DNA of 6,908 bases from Nanobdellota archaeon (GTDB lineage Archaea > Nanobdellota > Nanobdellia > Woesearchaeales > GW2011-AR15), in the NCBI GenBank assembly GCA_018815145.1, contig JAHIYL010000221.1:1-6908 (forward strand), in the 5' to 3' direction. Within the stretch, counting starts at the first letter, position 1. Each line of letters begins with the position of its first letter. This document shows positions 1 through 5,971 of this stretch, in pieces. The notes under the pieces were generated by a model. It was not told the origin of the DNA. It ran no database searches and saw only the letters and a program-made list of their open reading frames with translations. The translations under genes were made by a program, and so were the position numbers.

Positions 1-1425
1 AATCAATTTATGGAGTATTTTGAAAATATTGAGAAAATAAAAGTTGAAAAAATTGTTGAATATGACCCTTTTACAGACAAGACAAAAATAACAATAAAGA
101 TAAATGTTGAGCCGCCAGTGAATAATCTTGAGTACTATGAATATATCCCTAAATGTATCATCCAGCAGGTGAATGACATCTCCTTGCCTTCTTCTCCTCT
201 TATCATCAAGGATGATCCTCTTGTGATGTGGGATTTTGGTGATGTGTCTGATGTGAATACAAGGGAGATTGCATATTTGAGAGATAAGAAAAAATTGACA
301 GAGACATGTGAAAAAATAATGGAATCTTTTGCAAAAGGAGACGGAAGCCGTATCAGTTCAGGAATAATAGGCAGGCAGAGATCAAGGTACCAGCACAATG
401 ATAACGACGGCATTTCAAATGGTGAAGACATTTTTCCGGACGATTCAGATGATGATGGTTTTCCTGATGTCTGGGAAGCACAATATTCGTTTGACGTGGA
501 TGACAGCACATCTCCCGGGAATTTCCTTATTCCTGGTACAGATATACCAAGAGACTTGTCATCATACACTGTAATAAGTTTTGAGATTGACAAAGATGGT
601 GATGGTCTTTCAGATTATAGGGAATATAAATTTGGTTCTAGTCCAATCAAAATTGATACAGACAACGATGGTGTAAATGACAACATAGAGTTCTTTTTCA
701 TGCTTGATCCTAATTGTAGAGACAGTGAAAGAGCCCACGGTGTGAATCCAGGTTCTTTTGAATGGTGGAATTCTCCCTGCTCCGGAGATGGGATGCCAGA
801 TTTGTGGGAAGTTGAACACAGCAGCGTAACAATTCCGACGGGCCCCTTGTATGGAGAAGTCGAATTTGTGGATTTTCCTGATGAATATTCCATTAGGTCA
901 GGGGGATTGAATCCACATATTGATGACTCAAATTTTGATTTTGATTTTGATGGGCTTACCAACATTGAGGAATACCTTTCGGGTACAGATCCTCAAGATC
1001 AAGCATCAAGTGTTGAATGTCCTGGAAACCATGATGATTGTGGCAATCTTAAAGGAAAAGGAATTTGTGGGAATTGTATTGGTTGTGAATGGGATTACGA
1101 AGAGGACGGGTGTGTTAATGAAGATATTATCCCAAATACTGCATGTATATTGCAGACCGAGTCAACCTGTATTGGAAACTGTATTTGGTGTGCGCCCATG
1201 ATATATAATACATACACAATTTTGCAGGGAGTCTGTCTTCCAGAGAACAAGAATTGTTATTGTGATATTGCTGGTTTAAATTGTGATTCTTCTTGTGATA
1301 TGCCAGGATTAACAGAAATCCAGAAGGAAGATTGTAATAAGCAATGCTGTAGCAGATGTGATGATTCGGATATGTGCCCGGTAGGCTGTACTGATGATGA
1401 TGATGCATGCGAGAGCATTTATTAG
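1..1425 (+). CDS. Secreted/surface protein with Ca-binding TSP3-like repeats and Cys-rich tail (3' end of a longer gene)
   Basis: The frame is open from base 1, so the ATG at 10 is probably internal and the N-terminus, including any signal peptide, lies outside the window. Numbering from that ATG (471 residues), residues 10-100 form a beta-rich segment with YYEYIPKC (42-49) and DDPLVMWDF (68-76). That pattern resembles a domain I remember from archaeal surface proteins. Acidic calcium-binding repeats follow at about 129-140, 144-156, 193-205, 216-227, 258-269 and 309-330, for example DKDGDGLSDYRE and DTDNDGVNDNIE. These match the DxDxDGxxDxxE pattern of thrombospondin type 3 repeats, known to bind Ca2+ in extracellular proteins. 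Residues 337-471 contain 22 cysteines, which suggests disulfide bonding outside the cell or, less likely, metal binding. There is no C-terminal membrane anchor, so the chain ends free. The specific role is unknown; adhesion or a cell-surface function is an inference. The gene ends with TAG, 16 bp from the end of the convergent operon. Confidence 0.85.
   Translation, partial: NQFMEYFENIEKIKVEKIVEYDPFTDKTKITIKINVEPPVNNLEYYEYIPKCIIQQVNDISLPSSPLIIKDDPLVMWDFGDVSDVNTREIAYLRDKKKLTETCEKIMESFAKGDGSRISSGIIGRQRSRYQHNDNDGISNGEDIFPDDSDDDGFPDVWEAQYSFDVDDSTSPGNFLIPGTDIPRDLSSYTVISFEIDKDGDGLSDYREYKFGSSPIKIDTDNDGVNDNIEFFFMLDPNCRDSERAHGVNPGSFEWWNSPCSGDGMPDLWEVEHSSVTIPTGPLYGEVEFVDFPDEYSIRSGGLNPHIDDSNFDFDFDGLTNIEEYLSGTDPQDQASSVECPGNHDDCGNLKGKGICGNCIGCEWDYEEDGCVNEDIIPNTACILQTESTCIGNCIWCAPMIYNTYTILQGVCLPENKNCYCDIAGLNCDSSCDMPGLTEIQKEDCNKQCCSRCDDSDMCPVGCTDDDDACESIY
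934..951 (+). repeat. (TTTGAT)x3 microrepeat within a Ca-binding repeat
   Basis: Three perfect tandem hexamers encode Phe-Asp-Phe-Asp-Phe-Asp directly before the Gly of a calcium-binding loop (residues 309-314). A (GAT)x4 run at 1393-1404 similarly encodes four Asp near the C-terminus. Both are in-frame and keep the acidic character of the protein. Replication slippage is a plausible origin. Confidence 0.6.
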
Positions 1426-1428
1426 TGG

Positions 1429-1443
1429 TTTTTTGCAGTTTTT
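1429..1443 (+). terminator. Oligo-T termination region after the surface-protein gene
   Basis: Immediately after the TAG stop, the plus strand has a run of six T (1429-1434) and another of five T (1439-1443), with no clear hairpin. Archaeal RNA polymerase commonly terminates at U-rich tracts without a stem, so this fits a terminator for the rightward gene. The minus strand has no T run here, so the leftward operon has no equivalent signal in the gap. Confidence 0.4.
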
Positions 1444-2947
1444 ATGATATTCTTTTCATCTCTTCTTTCATGTTCAATAAAAACGAGAAATATCCAACTA
1501 AATAGAACAGTATATATGTGCAGAAGAAGAATAATGCAAATGGCAGTACAAATATATTATTTGTGCTAATTAGGTGTTTGATATATTGGATATAATAATT
1601 GGACAAGCTGATGATGAAGAGGTATAGATATCTTGTAAAGAATATCATAATTGGCAGAAAGCCCAAAAGCGTAAAGAATCTCTGTATATTTTTTAAAAAA
1701 CATAATCCCCATATCAAAATAAATAGTGTTCCGGAGATTATGAAGATATATTCCATACCATAATAGAATCCTTCTGTTCTATGGAATGAAAACAGAACAC
1801 CCACAGTATTTAATGTGTCAATTGGTAGGATGCTGAATATTGATTTTGTCATAAAGACAAAAAGTGCGCCATAGAATATGGCCAGATATTCTTTTTTTAT
1901 ATTTATCCCTTTGTTGAAGAAAGAATTTATCCAGACGAAGACGGGTGACAGTGCAAAAACCAATATACAGAATAAAATGCAGCAGTATATCCAAATGAGA
2001 CTGATTTTATGTGAAGAATGAATGAAATCATTTGAAAACATGCCAAGCAATGTGCTGCTGTAATCATACTCATAGAATGTGAAGTTAATGCCTGTAAGGA
2101 AAGGGATGATGAAACTGAAGAAGTCAGTGACAAGATGGAGGACAATCACAAAAGAGAACAGATACTTGATTTTTGATTTTTTATGTATGAGCTCAATTAT
2201 TGATGATGCAAAATTCATGAGAAAATCGCTTGCCTTGTAGATCAGGCTTTCATTTGATAGTCTCTCATGGTGCCTATGCCTGATAAACACTATGCCTGCA
2301 AAGATTGCCGCAAAAGTAAAAGGTGTTTCAATCACCAATGTGAACCATTCAAAGAACATCTTGAAGATTATCAGATAGAACCCGATGATGCTGAAGAAAA
2401 CAGCCAGGCTGAACACCATCTTATTCTTTTTGTGCTTATGGAAAAAATCTTCAAAAAGTACATGCAGGAAACTTGGCTTCTCATATGTAATATGGGATCC
2501 AAAATACAATGAAAAGCCCAGAAGAGTATAGCCACCGATAGCAAAAAAAAGATCTCGGATAAATACTCTGTTTGTAAATATGCTGATGACAAAGTCTCCT
2601 AAAATACTGAATTCCATAATCTCTGAACCTAGAAAATTGGCAAAAAACAATTTGTTGAGTAAATAATTCAGATTAAAAGCAAAAAAACATATAAGTATCA
2701 ATAGATCAATATGCTTGTATTTCAGTTTCTTGTTGTGCATGATATGATGTTCTGGATTTTTTCCTAAAAGCAGCCGGATTATGCTTAGTCGGAAAAATAC
2801 GTAGAAAAAAACAATAAATGAAAATATTTTGTTGATCAATGAGAAATTAAATGGGAGTTCAAAAAAAATTTCAGCAAAGCCTAACAATAGAAGGAGTAAT
2901 ATTATGGACAAATCTAATTTTTTTTCAAATGTTTTGTTGAAGATCAT
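1442..2947 (-). CDS. Polytopic membrane protein, about 12 TM segments, unknown function
   Basis: This 501-residue protein is very hydrophobic and I do not recognise its family. Predicted TM segments lie at about 12-30, 36-61, 79-97, 132-150, 177-197, 202-222, 260-285, 315-340, 354-375, 398-417, 424-450 and 464-490. Basic residues concentrate in alternate loops (61-78, 151-177, 223-259, 341-353, 418-423 and the C-terminus). This supports 12 TM segments with both ends in the cytoplasm. Three of those cytoplasmic loops are rich in His: HHIMH (67-71), HKHKK (170-174) and RHRHHER (223-229). No signature of a known transporter, protease or glycosyltransferase family was recognised. The ATG overlaps the TAA of the preceding gene by one base (TAATG), indicating translational coupling. 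It is the last gene of the operon. Channel, transporter or membrane scaffold are all possible. Confidence 0.85.
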   Translation of the reverse strand: MIFNKTFEKKLDLSIILLLLLLGFAEIFFELPFNFSLINKIFSFIVFFYVFFRLSIIRLLLGKNPEHHIMHNKKLKYKHIDLLILICFFAFNLNYLLNKLFFANFLGSEIMEFSILGDFVISIFTNRVFIRDLFFAIGGYTLLGFSLYFGSHITYEKPSFLHVLFEDFFHKHKKNKMVFSLAVFFSIIGFYLIIFKMFFEWFTLVIETPFTFAAIFAGIVFIRHRHHERLSNESLIYKASDFLMNFASSIIELIHKKSKIKYLFSFVIVLHLVTDFFSFIIPFLTGINFTFYEYDYSSTLLGMFSNDFIHSSHKISLIWIYCCILFCILVFALSPVFVWINSFFNKGINIKKEYLAIFYGALFVFMTKSIFSILPIDTLNTVGVLFSFHRTEGFYYGMEYIFIISGTLFILIWGLCFLKNIQRFFTLLGFLPIMIFFTRYLYLFIISLSNYYIQYIKHLISTNNIFVLPFALFFFCTYILFYLVGYFSFLLNMKEEMKRIS

Positions 2948-3345
2948 TATATAGTTTCTACAGACTCATGCATAGATATTATGCCGAGAGAAAGTGATGA
3001 GTCATCACAAATCTTATTATGTATGTGTGGGGATATTATCCAAAATACATTTTTGTCAGGGTTTATAAAAATTATTTTTAATTTTTCAAAATTGCTGAAA
3101 AGTTTCCAATTCTTGATTAGATGGTCTGCGTTTTTCCTTTTATTCAGTGTTATGATTAAGACGGGACTGTCTTTTTTTTCAATGTTCAGTTGATCCAATT
3201 CAGGATATATCATACATTCTTCTGTCCTGTCCTTGTATTTTATTATGAGCCTGTTCTTCTCATCAAGAATCTCAATAATATTCTTTTTGAAAGAATCTCT
3301 GTGTCTAAGATACAGTATTGCCCATTCATTTAGGTTCATTTTCAC
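2947..3345 (-). CDS. Small soluble alpha/beta protein of unknown function
   Basis: Up to 132 residues with no TM segment or signal peptide. The start can be GTG at 3345, which overlaps the upstream TGA as GTGA, or ATG at 3339 two codons later; coupling favours the first but does not settle it. Visible elements are an N-terminal helix (NEWAILYLRHRDSF), strands NRLIIKYK and SPVLIITLN, a helix around NADHLIKNWKLFSNF, then strand KLKIIFINP and WIISPHIHNKICDDSSL. This strand-helix-strand order loosely recalls a PD-(D/E)XK nuclease-like core. However, I see no convincing catalytic D...ExK set, so a nuclease call is not supported; if related, it is probably inactive. The segment PHIHNKICD (about residues 105-113) looks like a conserved patch. 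It sits between two membrane-protein genes and is likely a cytoplasmic partner of one of them (inference). Confidence 0.8.
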   Translation of the reverse strand: MKMNLNEWAILYLRHRDSFKKNIIEILDEKNRLIIKYKDRTEECMIYPELDQLNIEKKDSPVLIITLNKRKNADHLIKNWKLFSNFEKLKIIFINPDKNVFWIISPHIHNKICDDSSLSLGIISMHESVETI

Positions 3346-3860
3346 TCTGAATAGTTTTCTGTGATTTCTTTATGTTTGTTTATGAGGTGTGGAAGAGAAA
3401 AGCTGGTAAAATATACGACCGTGAGCAGAAATACATCATGTGCTATTGAAGTGTTTAGATGTGCTGACAGGATATTTGAAAGCTTAAGTGCATAATATAT
3501 GGCAATCAATGAGCTTATTGGGACGATTATTCCTGCAAGAACATAATGGTGGTGGGAATAGTGCTCAATTTCTCTTATGACCAGATCTGCCAGAAATCCA
3601 AAACCCGCACCCACCAGGATTAAGCATAATATTACATACCCTGTTGGTAATACCAGGTATGCCGGGATCATGGAAAAACAGAGGATAAGATTGATCAAGA
3701 CGATCAGGCATAGTGCAATCCACATGATATTCATATCAAGCTTCTTAATTAGAGGATGTTTTTTTTCCTCAGCTTCCAAAAAAGTGGCAAAAGTCCTGGA
3801 AATATCATGCTCTTTCCAACCCTTTTTCCTGAGCCTGTTTTTTAAAATTTTGTGTCTCAT
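3342..3860 (-). CDS. Four-TM membrane protein with basic N-terminal helical motif
   Basis: 172 residues. The N-terminal 42 residues are soluble, basic and helical (RLRKKGWKEHDISRTF, then AEEKKHP), followed by TM segments at about 43-63, 66-92, 105-127 and 140-160 and a short charged tail. Charge distribution puts both ends and the central loop, which contains HYSHHHY (100-106), in the cytoplasm. The 'KKGW-x-E/H-x-xI' head resembles short two-helix motifs at the start of small archaeal membrane proteins and could be a protein-protein contact (from memory, not verified). The ATG overlaps the MinD-like stop codon (ATGA, 4 nt), which ties its translation to the ATPase and makes it the best candidate for its membrane partner. 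Function unknown. Confidence 0.85.
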   Translation of the reverse strand: MRHKILKNRLRKKGWKEHDISRTFATFLEAEEKKHPLIKKLDMNIMWIALCLIVLINLILCFSMIPAYLVLPTGYVILCLILVGAGFGFLADLVIREIEHYSHHHYVLAGIIVPISSLIAIYYALKLSNILSAHLNTSIAHDVFLLTVVYFTSFSLPHLINKHKEITENYSE

Positions 3861-4636
3861 GGTTTAAGCCCGATTGTTTTAAGTACATAGTCAAACATGG
3901 AGTCATCCTTCTCGATTGATTCTACATATTTTACTCCCAGTATCTTTGCAGCGAGTTTTTTATAACTAACGGATGAAGGAGCATTTGGGTGACTGTAAGT
4001 CACCGGACTTTTTAGGTGATTTGCCTGTCTGATTGTATCGTCTTCAGGTATCAGGGCAATTATTGGGTGTTCCAGTATGAATTCAATATTAGATTTGGCA
4101 ATCTCAAAATCATCTTCCCTGACACGATTTACGATAATTCCAAGAATTTTTTTATTGTGATCCCTGCAAACTCTGACTGTCCGCAAGGCATCTGTTACAC
4201 TTGCAAGATCTGGTGTTGTGATTATTATTATTTCATCTCCTGTCTTGATTGCAGAGATCATCTCGCCACCAAGGCCTGCTGCACTGTCAATTATGACTAT
4301 CTCTGCTTTTCCTGCAAGCTGCTGAAGATATTTACCAAGAAGTTCATGCCTTGCTTTTTTTTGGTCGCTTATAGATATGCTTGCAGGGATAACCTTTAAT
4401 CCGCTCCTGAGAATATAGATTGAATCAGATAACGGTTTCTCTGCAGACAGTACATCATGAAGAGTGATAGGGACTTTGGAAGCACCCAGATATATGCCCA
4501 CATTTGGTGTTGAAATATTTGCATCAACAAGGATAATTTCTCTTCCAAAACCATGTAATGCAGTGGCTAAATTTATTGCAGTTGTAGTCTTTCCGACACC
4601 TCCTTTGCTTGAAGCCACAACAATGAATTTAGTCAT
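3857..4636 (-). CDS. minD: MinD/ParA-family ATPase
   Basis: 259 residues, a normal length for archaeal MinD-like proteins. The deviant Walker A motif KGGVGKTT is at 11-18, with the signature Lys at 11. The A' region VDAN has its Asp at 38, Walker B is IVIID (113-117), and IVNR (168-171) matches the base-binding region. MinD-family members dimerise on ATP and use hydrolysis to cycle on and off a surface, positioning division proteins, chemoreceptors, pili or other cargo. The C-terminus (DSMFDYVLKTIGLKP, 245-259) can form an amphipathic helix with M, F, V, L and I on one side, similar in position to the MinD membrane-targeting helix (inference). The gene overlaps the upstream paralog gene by 8 nt and the downstream 4-TM gene by 4 nt. 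The symbol is at family level; involvement in division-site placement is not shown, since no MinC or MinE is visible. Confidence 0.95.
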   Translation of the reverse strand: MTKFIVVASSKGGVGKTTTAINLATALHGFGREIILVDANISTPNVGIYLGASKVPITLHDVLSAEKPLSDSIYILRSGLKVIPASISISDQKKARHELLGKYLQQLAGKAEIVIIDSAAGLGGEMISAIKTGDEIIIITTPDLASVTDALRTVRVCRDHNKKILGIIVNRVREDDFEIAKSNIEFILEHPIIALIPEDDTIRQANHLKSPVTYSHPNAPSSVSYKKLAAKILGVKYVESIEKDDSMFDYVLKTIGLKP

Positions 4637-5084
4637 TTTGCTTTATCAGATCTGACACGGAATCAATGAATTTTCTCATGGAATGGAACATTTCAGTGAT
4701 ATTATCAATATTTATCTCAACAATCTTTTCATCAACAATTGCGGAAAGGGTGACATGGCGGCGATATTCGCTTTTTTTCCCAAAATGACATCGGATAAGC
4801 TTTCGGAACATGAGGTATCTGTCAATATTTTCAGCAAAAATTTTCTGGGTATACACTTCCTTGACTTTTTGGGCTTTTAATAGTGGGATATCCGGGACAT
4901 CATCTGCTTTTTTCTGTTCTATTGCAAGTTTCAGTAGTGAATCAATTGCAAATTCCATGGCATTTATCATCCTCTCGACGACACTGGCCAATACATCAAC
5001 GGTCCGGGTGTATTTTAGGGTCACGTATATTAGATGGTCAATCCTTTTCAGTTCTTCTTTTGCATTTTCCAGCGAATCTTTCAT
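4629..5084 (-). CDS. Small helical protein B, paralog of upstream protein A
   Basis: 151 residues from ATG at 5084. A TTG at 5093 is also possible, but the ATG gives an N-terminus that aligns with protein A. The protein is mostly alpha-helical, charged, and has no TM segment. Residues 7-51 align without gaps to residues 10-54 of protein A with about 12 identities in 45, including Asp16-His17, Glu37 and Leu50-Leu51. The C-terminal part also aligns (IDNITEMFHSMRKFID against SEKDIKKNLEKAKLFIH). The coding region starts 47 nt inside gene A and ends overlapping the MinD-like gene by 8 nt. No known family is recognised. The helical fold could be HEPN-like, but no RxxxxH nuclease motif is seen. Likely a partner or regulator of the ATPase (inference from context). 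Confidence 0.8.
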   Translation of the reverse strand: MKDSLENAKEELKRIDHLIYVTLKYTRTVDVLASVVERMINAMEFAIDSLLKLAIEQKKADDVPDIPLLKAQKVKEVYTQKIFAENIDRYLMFRKLIRCHFGKKSEYRRHVTLSAIVDEKIVEINIDNITEMFHSMRKFIDSVSDLIKQND

Positions 5085-5550
5085 TTTTTTCAATTATCAA
5101 ACATATTTTATGTATAAATAACTTTGCTTTTTCCAGATTTTTCTTGATATCTTTCTCTGATATAGTTTTTAGGTCATATTCTTCTGAACAGATGACGTAC
5201 TTATGTTTCCTTGAAAATGTTATAGGTGATCTCTTGTTTTCATTTATTATCTCTTTCATTTCTAATATGAATGAGAGGTATTCTTTTTCAATGTTGTATT
5301 TTTCCACACATCTCATTTTAAACATGTTGAATTTCGATTCAAAATTCTCGTGAAATGGCGGAATCCTTTTGTACAGTCTTTCAAAATAAAGCAAGGCTCC
5401 CAGGATATTTGTCAATGCCAGAAAGAGGTTCTCAGAAACAACGAAAAGTATCTTTGGATCCTGCACGACAGGATATGTCATTGTGAGCATGTGATCGGCA
5501 ATGCTCAGGTTTTTCAGGGCATTTTTTCTCGATTCTTCATATTTTTCCAT
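5038..5550 (-). CDS. Small helical protein A, first gene of the MinD-like operon
   Basis: 170 residues from ATG at 5550. A GTG at 5559 would add three residues, but the predicted transcription start falls near 5557, so the ATG is preferred. The N-terminal half is helical (ALKNLSIADHMLTMTYPVVQ, then an amphipathic stretch from 31 to 60), followed by RLYKRIPPF (58-66), a mixed region with strand-like KHKYVICSEEYDLKTIS, and a final helix (132-156). There is no TM segment. It resembles hypothetical proteins I recall from DPANN genomes, with no assigned function. Its last 14 or so residues (RFAGKCKRRTEKD) lie wholly in the overlap with gene B, are strongly basic and may be a by-product of the overlap. 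Homology to B suggests an ancient tandem duplication, possibly giving a heterodimer. Confidence 0.85.
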   Translation of the reverse strand: MEKYEESRKNALKNLSIADHMLTMTYPVVQDPKILFVVSENLFLALTNILGALLYFERLYKRIPPFHENFESKFNMFKMRCVEKYNIEKEYLSFILEMKEIINENKRSPITFSRKHKYVICSEEYDLKTISEKDIKKNLEKAKLFIHKICLIIEKNERFAGKCKRRTEKD

Positions 5551-5570
5551 GAGAGACACTAATAATATAG

Positions 5571-5584
5571 TTATAACATTATAA
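5571..5584. promoter_or_regulatory. 14-bp dyad TTATAA-CA-TTATAA in the promoter gap
   Basis: Two copies of TTATAA are separated by two bases, giving full dyad symmetry apart from the centre. The dyad overlaps the end of the TATA-box candidate and lies just before the predicted transcription start, where a repressor could act. A second short palindrome, TTGT-T-ACAA, lies at 5590-5598. In such AT-rich DNA, chance is a serious alternative. Confidence 0.25.
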
Positions 5585-5590
5585 AAATCT
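5578..5590 (-). promoter_or_regulatory. Archaeal TATA-box candidate for the six-gene operon
   Basis: On the minus strand TTTTTATA lies at 5587-5580, preceded by purine-rich AAGA that could act as a BRE-like element. Archaeal TATA boxes are centred about 26-27 bp before the start of transcription, which would put it near 5557. That leaves a leader of only about 7 nt before the ATG at 5550 and fits the absence of a ribosome-binding site. The run of five T could also serve to end transcripts coming from the NAC gene. Confidence 0.45.
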
Positions 5591-5607
5591 TGTTACAAAT
5601 ATAGGAT

Positions 5608-5955
5608 TCAACTTTCTGTAAGTGATATTATTGCGGCTGCAAGATCTCCGTTTGATTCTTCAAGAGCAGCTTTTGCCTTATCTTCACTGCATCCCGACTG
5701 CTGTGCAACAGTCTTTATGTCTTCTTCTGTTATCACAATTTTTTCTTCTTCCAGCTGCCTGTGCTCTTCTTCACCAATTATTTGATATGTCCACGTACCC
5801 ATCATATTCACTTTTGAGACGCTTGGGTTCCTTATGATGATGTCTTCTTTTTTTGTCCGGATTATTACGGCGATTGCATCATCTATCTCTTCCTCTGCAA
5901 TGCCCATCTTTTTCATGGCTTGCTTCATCTGACGGGGATTCATACCTGGTAGCAT
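5608..5955 (-). CDS. nac: Nascent polypeptide-associated complex protein (archaeal NAC)
   Basis: 115 residues, typical for archaeal NAC. The start MLPGMNPRQMKQAMKKMGI is the characteristic N-terminus of this family. The NAC beta-barrel domain covers about 25-63 and contains the conserved VSKVNMMGTWTYQIIGE stretch (46-62). A charged linker (63-74) leads to a C-terminal UBA domain at about 76-113 (ITEEDIKTVAQQSGCSEDKA and following). Archaeal NAC is known to form a homodimer that binds ribosomes near the exit tunnel and contacts emerging chains. The ATG at 5955 is 16 bp after the glycosyltransferase stop, so the two genes are probably co-transcribed. No Shine-Dalgarno site is visible. This is the strongest evidence that the window is archaeal. 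Confidence 0.96.
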   Translation of the reverse strand: MLPGMNPRQMKQAMKKMGIAEEEIDDAIAVIIRTKKEDIIIRNPSVSKVNMMGTWTYQIIGEEEHRQLEEEKIVITEEDIKTVAQQSGCSEDKAKAALEESNGDLAAAIISLTES

Positions 5956-5971
5956 TCCAGAGGATACAAAA

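Noticed and set aside
10..1425. Taking the ATG at 10 as the true start of the calcium-binding protein
   Set aside because: There is no signal peptide after it, no in-frame stop before it, and the sequence begins mid-domain. A secreted protein of this type should have an export signal further upstream.
2267..2512. Plus-strand frame of 81 residues with CxxC/CxxxxC-like cysteine spacing resembling a zinc ribbon
   Set aside because: It lies wholly antisense to the 12-TM gene, has no promoter or coupling, and its Cys pattern comes from codons of the membrane protein read on the opposite strand.
3577..3867. Plus-strand frame opposite the 4-TM gene
   Set aside because: Antisense shadow with no recognisable domain, while the opposite strand encodes a coherent membrane protein coupled to its neighbours.
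3857..4636. Plasmid partition locus (ParA with ParB and centromere repeats)
   Set aside because: No ParB-like DNA-binding protein and no iterons or tandem repeats are seen nearby. The neighbours include a chromosomal housekeeping gene (NAC) and membrane proteins.
4629..5093. TTG at 5093 as the start of protein B
   Set aside because: The ATG three codons later gives the N-terminus that lines up with the paralog A. The extra residues add nothing alignable.
4629..5550. Reading A and B as a HEPN-type toxin with an antitoxin, or as one frameshifted gene
   Set aside because: No RxxxxH catalytic motif is present, and the two proteins are homologous full-length copies rather than a toxin and its partner or two halves of one protein.
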